From positions 62,001-126,000 of the forward strand of contig NZ_FOTP01000006.1 in NCBI RefSeq assembly GCF_900114605.1: 64,000 nucleotides of DNA, in the 5' to 3' direction. A model generated the notes under the pieces. That model searched no databases, was not told the DNA's origin, and worked only from the letters and a program-made list of their open reading frames with translations. This stretch comes from Bradyrhizobium sp. NFR13. Lineage in GTDB: Bacteria; Pseudomonadota; Alphaproteobacteria; Rhizobiales; Xanthobacteraceae. A program made the position numbers and the translations under genes. Positions 35,078-41,968 of this stretch are shown here, in pieces (position 1 is the stretch's first letter; each line of letters opens with the position of its first letter).

Positions 35078-35767
35078 GTGGCACAGGCTCACTCTGGACG
35101 AGAAAGCGAAGAACATCTTCGCAAGACGATTTCCGATGATGGCTACATATTTTTGAAGCAATGGCACCCGGAACAGCCTACTCAAGAGATAGTTAGTCGC
35201 TTAGGTCGCCCGTTAACATTCGGCAAAGCGAGCAGCTTTCACCGTATCGCACCGACCGCCAGCGCTCCCCCCAACACATACAGCGGCATGTATGGTTTGG
35301 ATTCATTTCCACTACATAGCGACATGGCACACTGGCGAAAGCCACCCCGCTACTTATTCCTGAGATGTTTCAAGGGAAGCCGAGATGTTCACACCATCGT
35401 TGCTGATGGGAACGAGATAGTATCTCGTGCCATGCTGACATCTATGCTTACTGCGCTAGTTCGACCTCGGCGCCCCCAACAAGGAAGCCTGCCTCTACTT
35501 CCTCTGTATCGTCCCCCCCGCCTAGACCAACCATCGATGCTACGTTGGGACGAAAAATTTATAGTACCGGCTTCTCGCTCGGGCGCATCTGCCATGAGAG
35601 CAATCAGAATCGTACTGCCAATTATCCAGAAGACTACCGTCGCTCTAGCTGATCGCGGAGACACGCTGGTGATTGACAATTGGCGGATGCTGCACGGACG
35701 ATCGGTGGTACCCGAGGCCCACGTAGACCGAATAATTGACCGAGCTTATTTGGAGGAATTGCATTGA
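35078..35767 (+). CDS. TauD/TfdA-like Fe(II)/2-oxoglutarate oxygenase
   Basis: A 229-residue protein with GTG start at 35078 and CGGAG seven bases upstream. The probable iron triad is H80 and D82 in FPLHSDMAHW and H206 in DTLVIDNWRMLHGRS, with arginines after it (R208, R218) as candidate 2-oxoglutarate ligands. The N-terminal IFLKQWHPEQPTQEIVSRLG is the usual TauD lead-in. It is shorter than TauD (about 280), because insertions are missing. GC is near 50%, unlike its neighbours. It overlaps the next gene by four bases, so both proteins should be made together. The substrate cannot be deduced; it could be a small molecule, protein or nucleic acid. Confidence 0.75.
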   Translation: MAQAHSGRESEEHLRKTISDDGYIFLKQWHPEQPTQEIVSRLGRPLTFGKASSFHRIAPTASAPPNTYSGMYGLDSFPLHSDMAHWRKPPRYLFLRCFKGSRDVHTIVADGNEIVSRAMLTSMLTALVRPRRPQQGSLPLLPLYRPPRLDQPSMLRWDEKFIVPASRSGASAMRAIRIVLPIIQKTTVALADRGDTLVIDNWRMLHGRSVVPEAHVDRIIDRAYLEELH

Positions 35768-36720
35768 GCGAAGCCGAAGGTTCGAGAGAATCGTTATCGT
35801 GGGATGAGGACGCGCTGGTCGCTAAGGCGCAAAGGTACGCCGAAGTTATGCTTGAGGCAGACCGCGACGATTGGCGATTTGCGTTGTGGTCGAGCCTTGC
35901 GCTGGAGTTCATACTTCGTACAGCCCTTGCCAATTTCAACCCTGCACTGCTTGCAGACACCCGGGACTGGAACAACCTGCTTAGTGCGTTGGGTTACGAA
36001 CCAACGGCAAAAAAATTCATTCCAAAATCAATTTCTGTCAAAGAAGTCATAGATCGCCTAGCAGCAATCTTACCCGAATTCGATTCAGAGCTCGCCGGAT
36101 TTAGCGCTCGGCATACGGCACGAAGAAATTCCGAACTCCATTCAGGAGCTACCGCCTTTGATGGCGTCAAGCAGTCAACATGGCTTCCGCTCTACTATAA
36201 GACATGCAAGGCCCTCCTTGCTTCTACCGACCGCGAACTTGAGATCGTCTTCGGATCAGAAGAAGCTGCTACGGCCGAGAAACTCATAGCGGCTCTGGCA
36301 GACGACGCAGCCAAGACGGTAAAAGCTACTATCCATGCTCACGCCACCGTTTGGGCAAAGAAAGACGCGCCAGACCGTGAAAAACTAACTACACAAGCGA
36401 CACTCTGGGCTACTAGGCATTTGGGCCACAGAGTTAAGTGTCCGGCCTGCACCTCTGACTCAATAGTCTTTGGCGACCCTATTTCGGCTCCAACAAAGGC
36501 TATCAAGGACGATCTCATTACCGAGAAACAACAACACCTCCCGAGTAAATTCGAATGTATCGCTTGCGGAATGAAGATAGCTGGCCTCTCACAACTGAGT
36601 GCCGCAGGTCTGGGCGATGTTTATACACAGACCTTTTCATACGACGCAGGGGAATATTACGCCCCCCCGAACGACGACGAAATGCATAACTACGAACCAG
36701 ATAACAATGAGCCCTATTGA
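35764..36720 (+). CDS. HEPN-like protein with C-terminal zinc ribbon
   Basis: A 318-residue protein of no named family. Its TTG start (35764) lies seven bases after GGAGG and overlaps the previous stop. The N-terminal 150 residues are helical: LWSSLALEFILRTALANFNP (about 41-60) looks like a HEPN first long helix, and RNSELH (R121 to H126) fits the RX4-6H motif of HEPN ribonucleases, with a polar residue after the Arg. The C-terminal part has CPAC (226-229) and CIAC (265-268), a zinc ribbon with a 35-residue spacing. The tail is acidic. I infer an RNA-targeting toxin or sensor. HEPN assignment is from motif and helix pattern only. Confidence 0.6.
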   Translation: MSEAEGSRESLSWDEDALVAKAQRYAEVMLEADRDDWRFALWSSLALEFILRTALANFNPALLADTRDWNNLLSALGYEPTAKKFIPKSISVKEVIDRLAAILPEFDSELAGFSARHTARRNSELHSGATAFDGVKQSTWLPLYYKTCKALLASTDRELEIVFGSEEAATAEKLIAALADDAAKTVKATIHAHATVWAKKDAPDREKLTTQATLWATRHLGHRVKCPACTSDSIVFGDPISAPTKAIKDDLITEKQQHLPSKFECIACGMKIAGLSQLSAAGLGDVYTQTFSYDAGEYYAPPNDDEMHNYEPDNNEPY

Positions 36721-36732
36721 CCAGGAAATCTA

Positions 36733-38058
36733 ATGCCTGTTTTTGCACGACGTCGACTGCAGGCTATGCTCGTAGACTTGGCCGCACTTACGTCCAAAGA
36801 AAAATGTCACGACTTATTGAGAAGGCTTGAACACAAGAATGCCAAAGATGCACTTGCGGCAGAGGTTGAGCTCAGCCTTCTTTGGGCGATAAGCAAGGTA
36901 GCGCATCTAGAAATTGACCCCGAGCTCCCAAATACAGCTTCTCGACCCGACGCTCTTTCAAACAACATCTTTCTGAACGCGCCGGCTATTATTGAAATCA
37001 CGGCCATCTCTGATGACGCTTTTTCTGGCAAAACCGACATGGAGCGAGTTGCAGACATAATTTCTCATTTCTGCAATCGCATTCGTAAAGGTGTCGGATC
37101 CCACCTTTACTTTGAGTTCTTAGAAGGAAAATCTAGAGAGAACGGCAAGATACGCCGAGTGCGGCGAGTAAGTTCTAAGTTTGAGCTGACAAAGGAATTT
37201 GAAACCAATCTGAAAGATTGGGTCAACGCTTACGATTGGCCTAAAATCCCCATCCGTCTAACAGATGATACAGTTGATGTTGTTATCCAATGGAAAGAGA
37301 ATGTTCATCCGCATGGCAGAACTTTTAGTTCTATGCCTGCAGTGGCAGATGACATTGAGGATAATCCAGTATTCAAATCACTTCAGAGAAAAGAGCGCCA
37401 AGTTTCACGTACGCCAGAGGGTACACTGAAGTGCATTTTTCTCGGCGATGCCGGATGCAGAATGCTCCGCGAGCTGACGCCATTCGGCCCTTTCGAAGTT
37501 AGCGGCGATCAAGTGATCCGGCATTTTCTGAGCCGCTCCACGATCGACATCGTGTGCGTTTTCTCTCCACATCGACAACAGTGGCAAGCGCTCTCGGCTG
37601 ATCGCCGCGCGCCTCGCTGGAAGGCAACTCTTTACGAACGCAACCCTACCCCTGACAGAGACAAAACCTATGCTCGTCTCAATAAAATGGTGGGCGATAT
37701 GCCATGGCCAAAGTTAGAGGGCTACCAAGCTCGATCCTGGCACCAACAGGGAATGTTTGACCCTCAAGGAATGGGTAATTATTTAGGAACGAAGATGACA
37801 ACTAAACTTGGATCGTTATCGATAAGCGTTTCATCGCGCTTAGTTCTTGAGCTGCTTGCGGGCCGTATCACCGAAGAGCAATTCCGGAATTTTGCATTTG
37901 GCCGTGACCACAATCATTTTGAACGTTACTTGAAGAGTGGCATGACTATCCAGTCAGCTCGACTAGAGAAGTCAGGCATTGACGAGGATGACGATGATCT
38001 TGTTCTAGATTTGGAGCCGGACTGGGGCGCTAAGCCGCTGGTCAATCCCAAGGCATAA
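36733..38058 (+). CDS. Unknown 441-residue protein, possible restriction-like nuclease N-terminus
   Basis: This protein follows the HEPN-like gene by 12 bases, with AGGA before its ATG. I do not recognise the family. Residues about 40-100 have AAEVELSLLWAISKVAHLEI, then SRPDALSNNIF and PAIIEITAI: an E...PD...ExT arrangement with alternating strands like the PD-(D/E)XK fold, although the usual Lys is Thr, so activity is in doubt. The middle contains WKENVHPHGRTF and KCIFLGDAGCRMLRE; the end is acidic (IDEDDDDLVLDLEPDW). There is no membrane or signal segment. Low GC and gene spacing link it to the two upstream genes as one operon. Confidence 0.55.
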   Translation: MPVFARRRLQAMLVDLAALTSKEKCHDLLRRLEHKNAKDALAAEVELSLLWAISKVAHLEIDPELPNTASRPDALSNNIFLNAPAIIEITAISDDAFSGKTDMERVADIISHFCNRIRKGVGSHLYFEFLEGKSRENGKIRRVRRVSSKFELTKEFETNLKDWVNAYDWPKIPIRLTDDTVDVVIQWKENVHPHGRTFSSMPAVADDIEDNPVFKSLQRKERQVSRTPEGTLKCIFLGDAGCRMLRELTPFGPFEVSGDQVIRHFLSRSTIDIVCVFSPHRQQWQALSADRRAPRWKATLYERNPTPDRDKTYARLNKMVGDMPWPKLEGYQARSWHQQGMFDPQGMGNYLGTKMTTKLGSLSISVSSRLVLELLAGRITEEQFRNFAFGRDHNHFERYLKSGMTIQSARLEKSGIDEDDDDLVLDLEPDWGAKPLVNPKA

Positions 38059-38248
38059 TGGGATTTTCTGTTCAGTCGAGCCTCGACTGTCCCACGTCAG
38101 ACTTTCACTGCGCAACATCTCTTAGGAAATTGGTTCTCCCTTCATTCCCACAACATCGCCTCATTTCCTCCGGGAACGCAGTGCAGCGTGTATCGTTCTT
38201 AACCCGGTTACGCCGCATGCGGCGCGCGGGACAGATGAGGAGATTTCG

Positions 38249-38584
38249 ATGCCACAGATTTTGAAAAAGCCCCTGTTTTTGAAGGCGTTGCTTCCGCTGG
38301 CACTGGCGGGCGCGATCGGCGCCGCTGCGCCGACGTTTGCCGCCGACGTCTATGTGGGCGGACGCGCGCCCCGCGCTGTCGTGGCCCCGGTGCCTGCCGG
38401 GCCGCTGACGCTGGAGCAGGCGCTGGGCATCGCCTATGGCATTGGCCTGGTGACGGTGCAGAACACCCATTTCGACGGCAACGAATGGGAGATCGAGGGC
38501 CGCGATACCTATGGCAAGTGGATCGAGGTCGACATCGATGCGCGCACCGGCGAGATCAGGAACGTGGACCGTTCGATCATCTAA
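38249..38584 (+). CDS. PepSY-domain exported protein
   Basis: A 111-residue protein with GAGGAG upstream. Residues 1-32 are a signal peptide (FLKALLPLALAGAIGAAAPT, cleavage near TFAA). The mature part carries one PepSY domain: LTLEQALGIAYGIGLVTVQN, then EWEIEGRDTYGKWIEVDIDA and the usual RTGEIRNVD. PepSY proteins often inhibit proteases or bind in the cell envelope; the exact role is unknown. GC returns to the chromosomal level here, which marks the right edge of the low-GC cassette. Confidence 0.85.
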   Translation: MPQILKKPLFLKALLPLALAGAIGAAAPTFAADVYVGGRAPRAVVAPVPAGPLTLEQALGIAYGIGLVTVQNTHFDGNEWEIEGRDTYGKWIEVDIDARTGEIRNVDRSII

Positions 38585-38603
38585 TCGGGGGGAAGTGAGC
38601 AGG

Positions 38604-38637
38604 CGGCGCGCTGAAAGGCGCGCCGTTTGTTTTTTAT
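38604..38637 (+). terminator. Terminator after the PepSY gene
   Basis: Stem CGGCGCG / CGCGCCG with loop CTGAAAGG followed by TTTGTTTTTTAT, about 20 bases after the stop codon. Confidence 0.75.
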
Positions 38638-38683
38638 GTTTTGCGAGGTTGCGATTGAAGCGCAACTGCGTGTGTTCGTCGTC

Positions 38684-38875
38684 CCCTCCCCCCTCCGCGC
38701 GAAGCGCAGCTTCGCTAGGGGGGAGGGTGGGCGCCACCGGGTCGGCGCTTCGCGCCGCCCGATGACAGGCTCCGCGCCGGGAGAGGGGTGCCACGAGCGC
38801 CGAAGTTTGTGGCGCCCCCCTCCCCGACCCTCCCCCGCCTAGCGAAGCTTCGCTTCGCCTGGGGGGAGGGAGCAT
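38684..38875. repeat. Two G/C-tract palindromic intergenic repeats
   Basis: Unit one has arms CCCTCCCCCCT (38684-38694) and AGGGGGGAGGG (38717-38727) around the inner palindrome GCGAAGCGCAGCTTCGC. Unit two (about 38815-38875) has similar arms around TAGCGAAGCTTCGCTTCG. Between them is a stretch rich in GCGCCGGGAGAGG. The pair resembles the short interspersed palindromes of Bradyrhizobium and Rhodopseudomonas genomes. No protein is encoded. Confidence 0.7.
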
Positions 38876-38914
38876 AACTGCTGGTACGTCGTGACGCCGG
38901 AGTGGCGTCAGCGC

Positions 38915-39547
38915 TTACGTCAGCTTCAATCCCGTTGCGGCTTCCAGCTCGGCCAGCGCCTGCGCGGCACTCGTCACCTTGATCGTGGTCATGCCGAGTT
39001 CGCGCGCGGGCTTGAGGTTGACGCCGAGGTCGTCGAGATAGACGCAGTGTTTCGGATCGACTGACAGTTTGTCGGTCATCATCGTGTAGATGCGCGGATC
39101 GGGCTTGCGCAGGCCGATCTTCGCTGACTCGATGACGTGATCGAACAGCACCATCACCTCGGCCACATAGAGCGCGCGGCCGTCGGTGGAGCCCATGGCG
39201 TTGGCCGGCAGGTTGTTGGTGATGCAGCCGGTCTTGAACCCTTGCTTGATGCGGCGCAGCGCCTCGACCATTTCGGGGCGGATCTCGCCCTTCAGCAGCT
39301 TGACCACATCGCGGCCCGGCACTTCGGCGCCGAGCGCCTTTGACTCGGCGGCGAACAGTGCGTCGAAGGTGGCGAGATCGATTTCGGCGCGCTCGAATTT
39401 CGCCCAGGCATTCTCGAAATGGTTGTCCGCATTGGTGCGGCGGATGATGTCCTTCGGCAGGCCATGGCTCTGCTCGTAATGCGCAAAGGCCTCGAAGGGC
39501 GAGGAGGTGATCACACCACCGAAATCAAAGATCACCGCAGAGATCAT
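38915..39547 (-). CDS. HAD-family hydrolase
   Basis: A 210-residue protein of the HAD-IA class. The nucleophile motif is FDFGGVIT with D8; the second Asp of DxD is replaced by Gly, as in epoxide-hydrolase-like HADs. Motif II is CITNNLP, motif III GLRKPDPRIY with the Lys, and motif IV CVYLDDLGVNLKPARELGM. The cap is helical and near the N-terminus. Substrate is not known; the lack of the second Asp argues against a typical phosphatase. It stands between two repeat regions. Confidence 0.85.
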   Translation of the reverse strand: MISAVIFDFGGVITSSPFEAFAHYEQSHGLPKDIIRRTNADNHFENAWAKFERAEIDLATFDALFAAESKALGAEVPGRDVVKLLKGEIRPEMVEALRRIKQGFKTGCITNNLPANAMGSTDGRALYVAEVMVLFDHVIESAKIGLRKPDPRIYTMMTDKLSVDPKHCVYLDDLGVNLKPARELGMTTIKVTSAAQALAELEAATGLKLT

Positions 39548-39569
39548 GGACGCGCTTGCTCCCTTTTTC

Positions 39570-39692
39570 TGTCCCTCTCCTCCGCAACGCTGGGCGGGAG
39601 AGGGTCAGGGAAAGGGGGTACGCGAAGTCAGAGCTTGCGGAAAGTCCCCTCTCCCGGCGCTACGCGCCGACCTCTCCCCGGTGGGGAGAGGT
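39570..39692. repeat. Palindromic intergenic repeat region
   Basis: Contains CTCCTCCGCAACGCTGGGCG / GGGAGAGGGTCAGGG type arms and, at 39671-39691, the palindrome CCTCTCCCC-GGT-GGGGAGAGG. It is similar in style to the repeat at 38684-38875 but different in sequence. It lies between the HAD and AraC genes. Confidence 0.6.
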
Positions 39693-39735
39693 GAAGCAAG
39701 AGCGCAGGTGTCCGTAAAAAGTCAGGGTGACGACG

Positions 39736-40662
39736 TCACCCCGCGATACGCGCCTCGCCTCCGAGGACGGGGCCGCGCGCGGCGCTGACATCGCGGATCG
39801 GGGGCTGGCCGTAGAGCCGGGCATATTCGCGGGAGAATTGCGACGGGCTCTGATAGCCGACCGCATAGCCGGCGCTGCCGACGTCGAGGCGTTCGACCAG
39901 CATCAGGCGGCGCGCCTCGTGCAGGCGAAGCTGCTTCTGATACTGCATCGGCGTCATCGCGGTGACGGTCTTGAAATTGTGATGCAGCGAACTCTCGCTC
40001 ATGCCGACGCGGTCGGCGAGATCCTCGATGCGGAGCGGGCTGGCATAATTGCTGCGCAGCCAGGAAATCGCCTTGGCAACCTTGTTGCTCGGGCTTTCCG
40101 CCAGCGCGATCTGCCGCAGACGCGCGCCATAGGGGCCGACCAGCAGGCGATACAGCACCTCCTGTTCGAGCAGCGGCGCCATTACCGGAATGTCCTGCGG
40201 CCGGTCGAGCAGGCGGAGCAGCCGCAGCGTGGCGTCGAGCAGATCGGCGGAGGCCTTGGCGACGACGACGCCGCGCTCGGGCACTTGCGGATGGGCATGG
40301 CCATCGGCAGGTCCGCTGCCGAAACGGCCGAGCACTTCCTTCAACAGCTGCGGATCGATCGCAAAGCCCATGCCGAGATGCGGCTCCGCCTCGGAGGCCT
40401 CGACGATGCAGGACGACATCGGCAGGTCGAGCGACACCAGCACATAGTCGCCGGCGGCATAGGTATAGGTCTCGGTGCCCAGTTGCAGCCGCTTGGCGCC
40501 CTGCGCCACGAGGCCGAAACACGGCCACTGCGCGGTATGCACGAGCTGGGTCGGTTCCGCCTGCCGCTTCAGATAGAGGCTGGGGAGCCCGGCCGGGTGG
40601 TCGCTGCCATTGGCGGCGTAACGGGCAATGATGTCGGCAATCTCACGAATCGTCTCGGTCAC
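39736..40662 (-). CDS. AraC-family transcriptional regulator
   Basis: A 308-residue protein, with GTG 40662 chosen as start since GAGGGG lies seven bases upstream. Residues about 20-165 form an AraC_N-type sensory domain (GLPSLYLKRQAEPTQLVHTA, TYAAGDYVLVSLDLPMSSC). The C-terminal 100 residues hold the two HTHs: ISWLRSNYASPLRIEDLADR then VGMSESSLHHNFKTVTAMTP, and GSAGYAVGYQSPSQFSREYA RLYG. It points away from the SDR gene at 41025, which it may regulate; the 362-base gap between them could hold both promoters. Confidence 0.88.
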   Translation of the reverse strand: MTETIREIADIIARYAANGSDHPAGLPSLYLKRQAEPTQLVHTAQWPCFGLVAQGAKRLQLGTETYTYAAGDYVLVSLDLPMSSCIVEASEAEPHLGMGFAIDPQLLKEVLGRFGSGPADGHAHPQVPERGVVVAKASADLLDATLRLLRLLDRPQDIPVMAPLLEQEVLYRLLVGPYGARLRQIALAESPSNKVAKAISWLRSNYASPLRIEDLADRVGMSESSLHHNFKTVTAMTPMQYQKQLRLHEARRLMLVERLDVGSAGYAVGYQSPSQFSREYARLYGQPPIRDVSAARGPVLGGEARIAG

Positions 40663-41024
40663 ACACAAACCCCTCAGGCGGCAGGCCTTTTATGCCGAGG
40701 TGTATCTAGGTGCAGTGCCGTGGCAGGGAAATGGCTGCGGGATCACTTTTGCAGGATCGTGCAAAACAGATGCAGGATCGCGCTAACGCCGATGCGGCTG
40801 CGTTTGCGATAAAGGATGCAGCCACAGAGCTGATCGGCGAGCCGCCTGCGGGCCTCGGATCTGCCAGGGCCTATGCACGACAATCGCGGCAATCGGGTCG
40901 TCATCCCCGCCTTGCGCTCCCAGAGTATATCCGGAGCGCGATCCCGTCCGGATCGATTCCGACACGCGATTGACGCACACGACAGACGATCAAGACAGAC
41001 ATCATCCAGATCCAAGGACATGCC
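40663..41024. other. Divergent intergenic region between AraC and SDR genes
   Basis: About 360 bases between two divergent starts. The hexamer-like sequence GCAGGATCG occurs twice (40749-40757 and 40772-40780), 23 bases apart, which would fit two half-sites on adjacent helical turns for an AraC-type activator. This is inference from spacing. No gene is seen. Confidence 0.4.
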
Positions 41025-41774
41025 ATGACAAGACTGGCAGGAAAAGTTGCGCTCGTGACCGGCGCCGCGGACGGCATCGGCGCGGGCATAGCACGGCGCT
41101 TCGGCGCAGAAGGCGCGGCGGTGATCGTACATCACGCGAATGATCCCCACGGCGCGGCGCGCGTGGTCGCCGAAATCGTGTGGCGCGGCGGCCGCGCCAT
41201 CGCCGTGCAGGGCGACATCGCGCGCTGGCCGGACGTGCGACGGCTGTATGAGGAAATCGCGGCGACCTTCGGCCGGCTCGATATTCTCGTCAATAACGGC
41301 GCCCTCGCGCGAACCGAACTGCAGGACGCTCTCGCGGATGACGACCAGCGCCAGGCGCGCGAGCTCAAGGTGTTCGGCGCCATGCTGCTGTGCCAGGAGG
41401 CGGTGCGGATGTTCGGCTCGGGCGGCGGCAGCATCGTCAATCTCACCGCCCTCGACGGCATTCCGACAGCGCCTGTATCGCTGCCGGATCCCGGCGCGGA
41501 CGCCGCCATCGATGCCATGACGCGCGGCTTGTCGCGCGCCTATGGCACGCGCAATGTCCGTGTCAGCACCATCGCGCCCGGCATGCTCGGCCCGGAGGAA
41601 CCCGCCGCCATCGACGTGCTCGACGGCAGCGTGTGCAATCGGCAGTTCATCGCTTTGCCCGCTGCGCGGAACCATGCGCCCGACAGTATCGCCGACATCG
41701 CCGTGGCGCTGACCTGCGACGACAACGCGAATCGCTCCAGCCGCGACATCGTGGTGGCCGGCGCCATGCGGTGA
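41025..41774 (+). CDS. SDR-fold protein lacking catalytic residues
   Basis: A 249-residue protein. The NAD(P)-binding site is intact (VTGAADGIGAGIARRFG), but the catalytic set is lost: NNAG is NNGA, the catalytic Ser region reads NLTALDG, and the stretch where YxxxK should be reads PVSLPDPGADAAIDAMTRGL, with neither Tyr nor Lys. The fold to the end (RVSTIAPGM, SRDIVVAGAM) is otherwise regular. It may bind cofactor and act as a regulator or structural partner, or be decaying. A clear terminator follows. Confidence 0.75.
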   Translation: MTRLAGKVALVTGAADGIGAGIARRFGAEGAAVIVHHANDPHGAARVVAEIVWRGGRAIAVQGDIARWPDVRRLYEEIAATFGRLDILVNNGALARTELQDALADDDQRQARELKVFGAMLLCQEAVRMFGSGGGSIVNLTALDGIPTAPVSLPDPGADAAIDAMTRGLSRAYGTRNVRVSTIAPGMLGPEEPAAIDVLDGSVCNRQFIALPAARNHAPDSIADIAVALTCDDNANRSSRDIVVAGAMR

Positions 41775-41811
41775 CGGCAGGGAACCGGCTTTACAGGTTC
41801 CCACCGACGTT

Positions 41812-41849
41812 GTGGGCGTGCCTGCGCGGCACGCCCACGTTTCTTTTTG
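41812..41849 (+). terminator. Terminator after the divergent SDR gene
   Basis: Hairpin GTGGGCGTGC / GCACGCCCAC with loop CTGCGCG followed by GTTTCTTTTTG. Confidence 0.88.
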
Positions 41850-41968
41850 CGCACTCGGCCGTCAAAGCCTGCGAAATTCTTCACATCCCGTTAACCGCCC
41901 GTTACAAAACGGCGAACCGAAGCTGTTGATCGTTGCATCGCTGTCAAAGAATTACGGGTTCTGATGCT

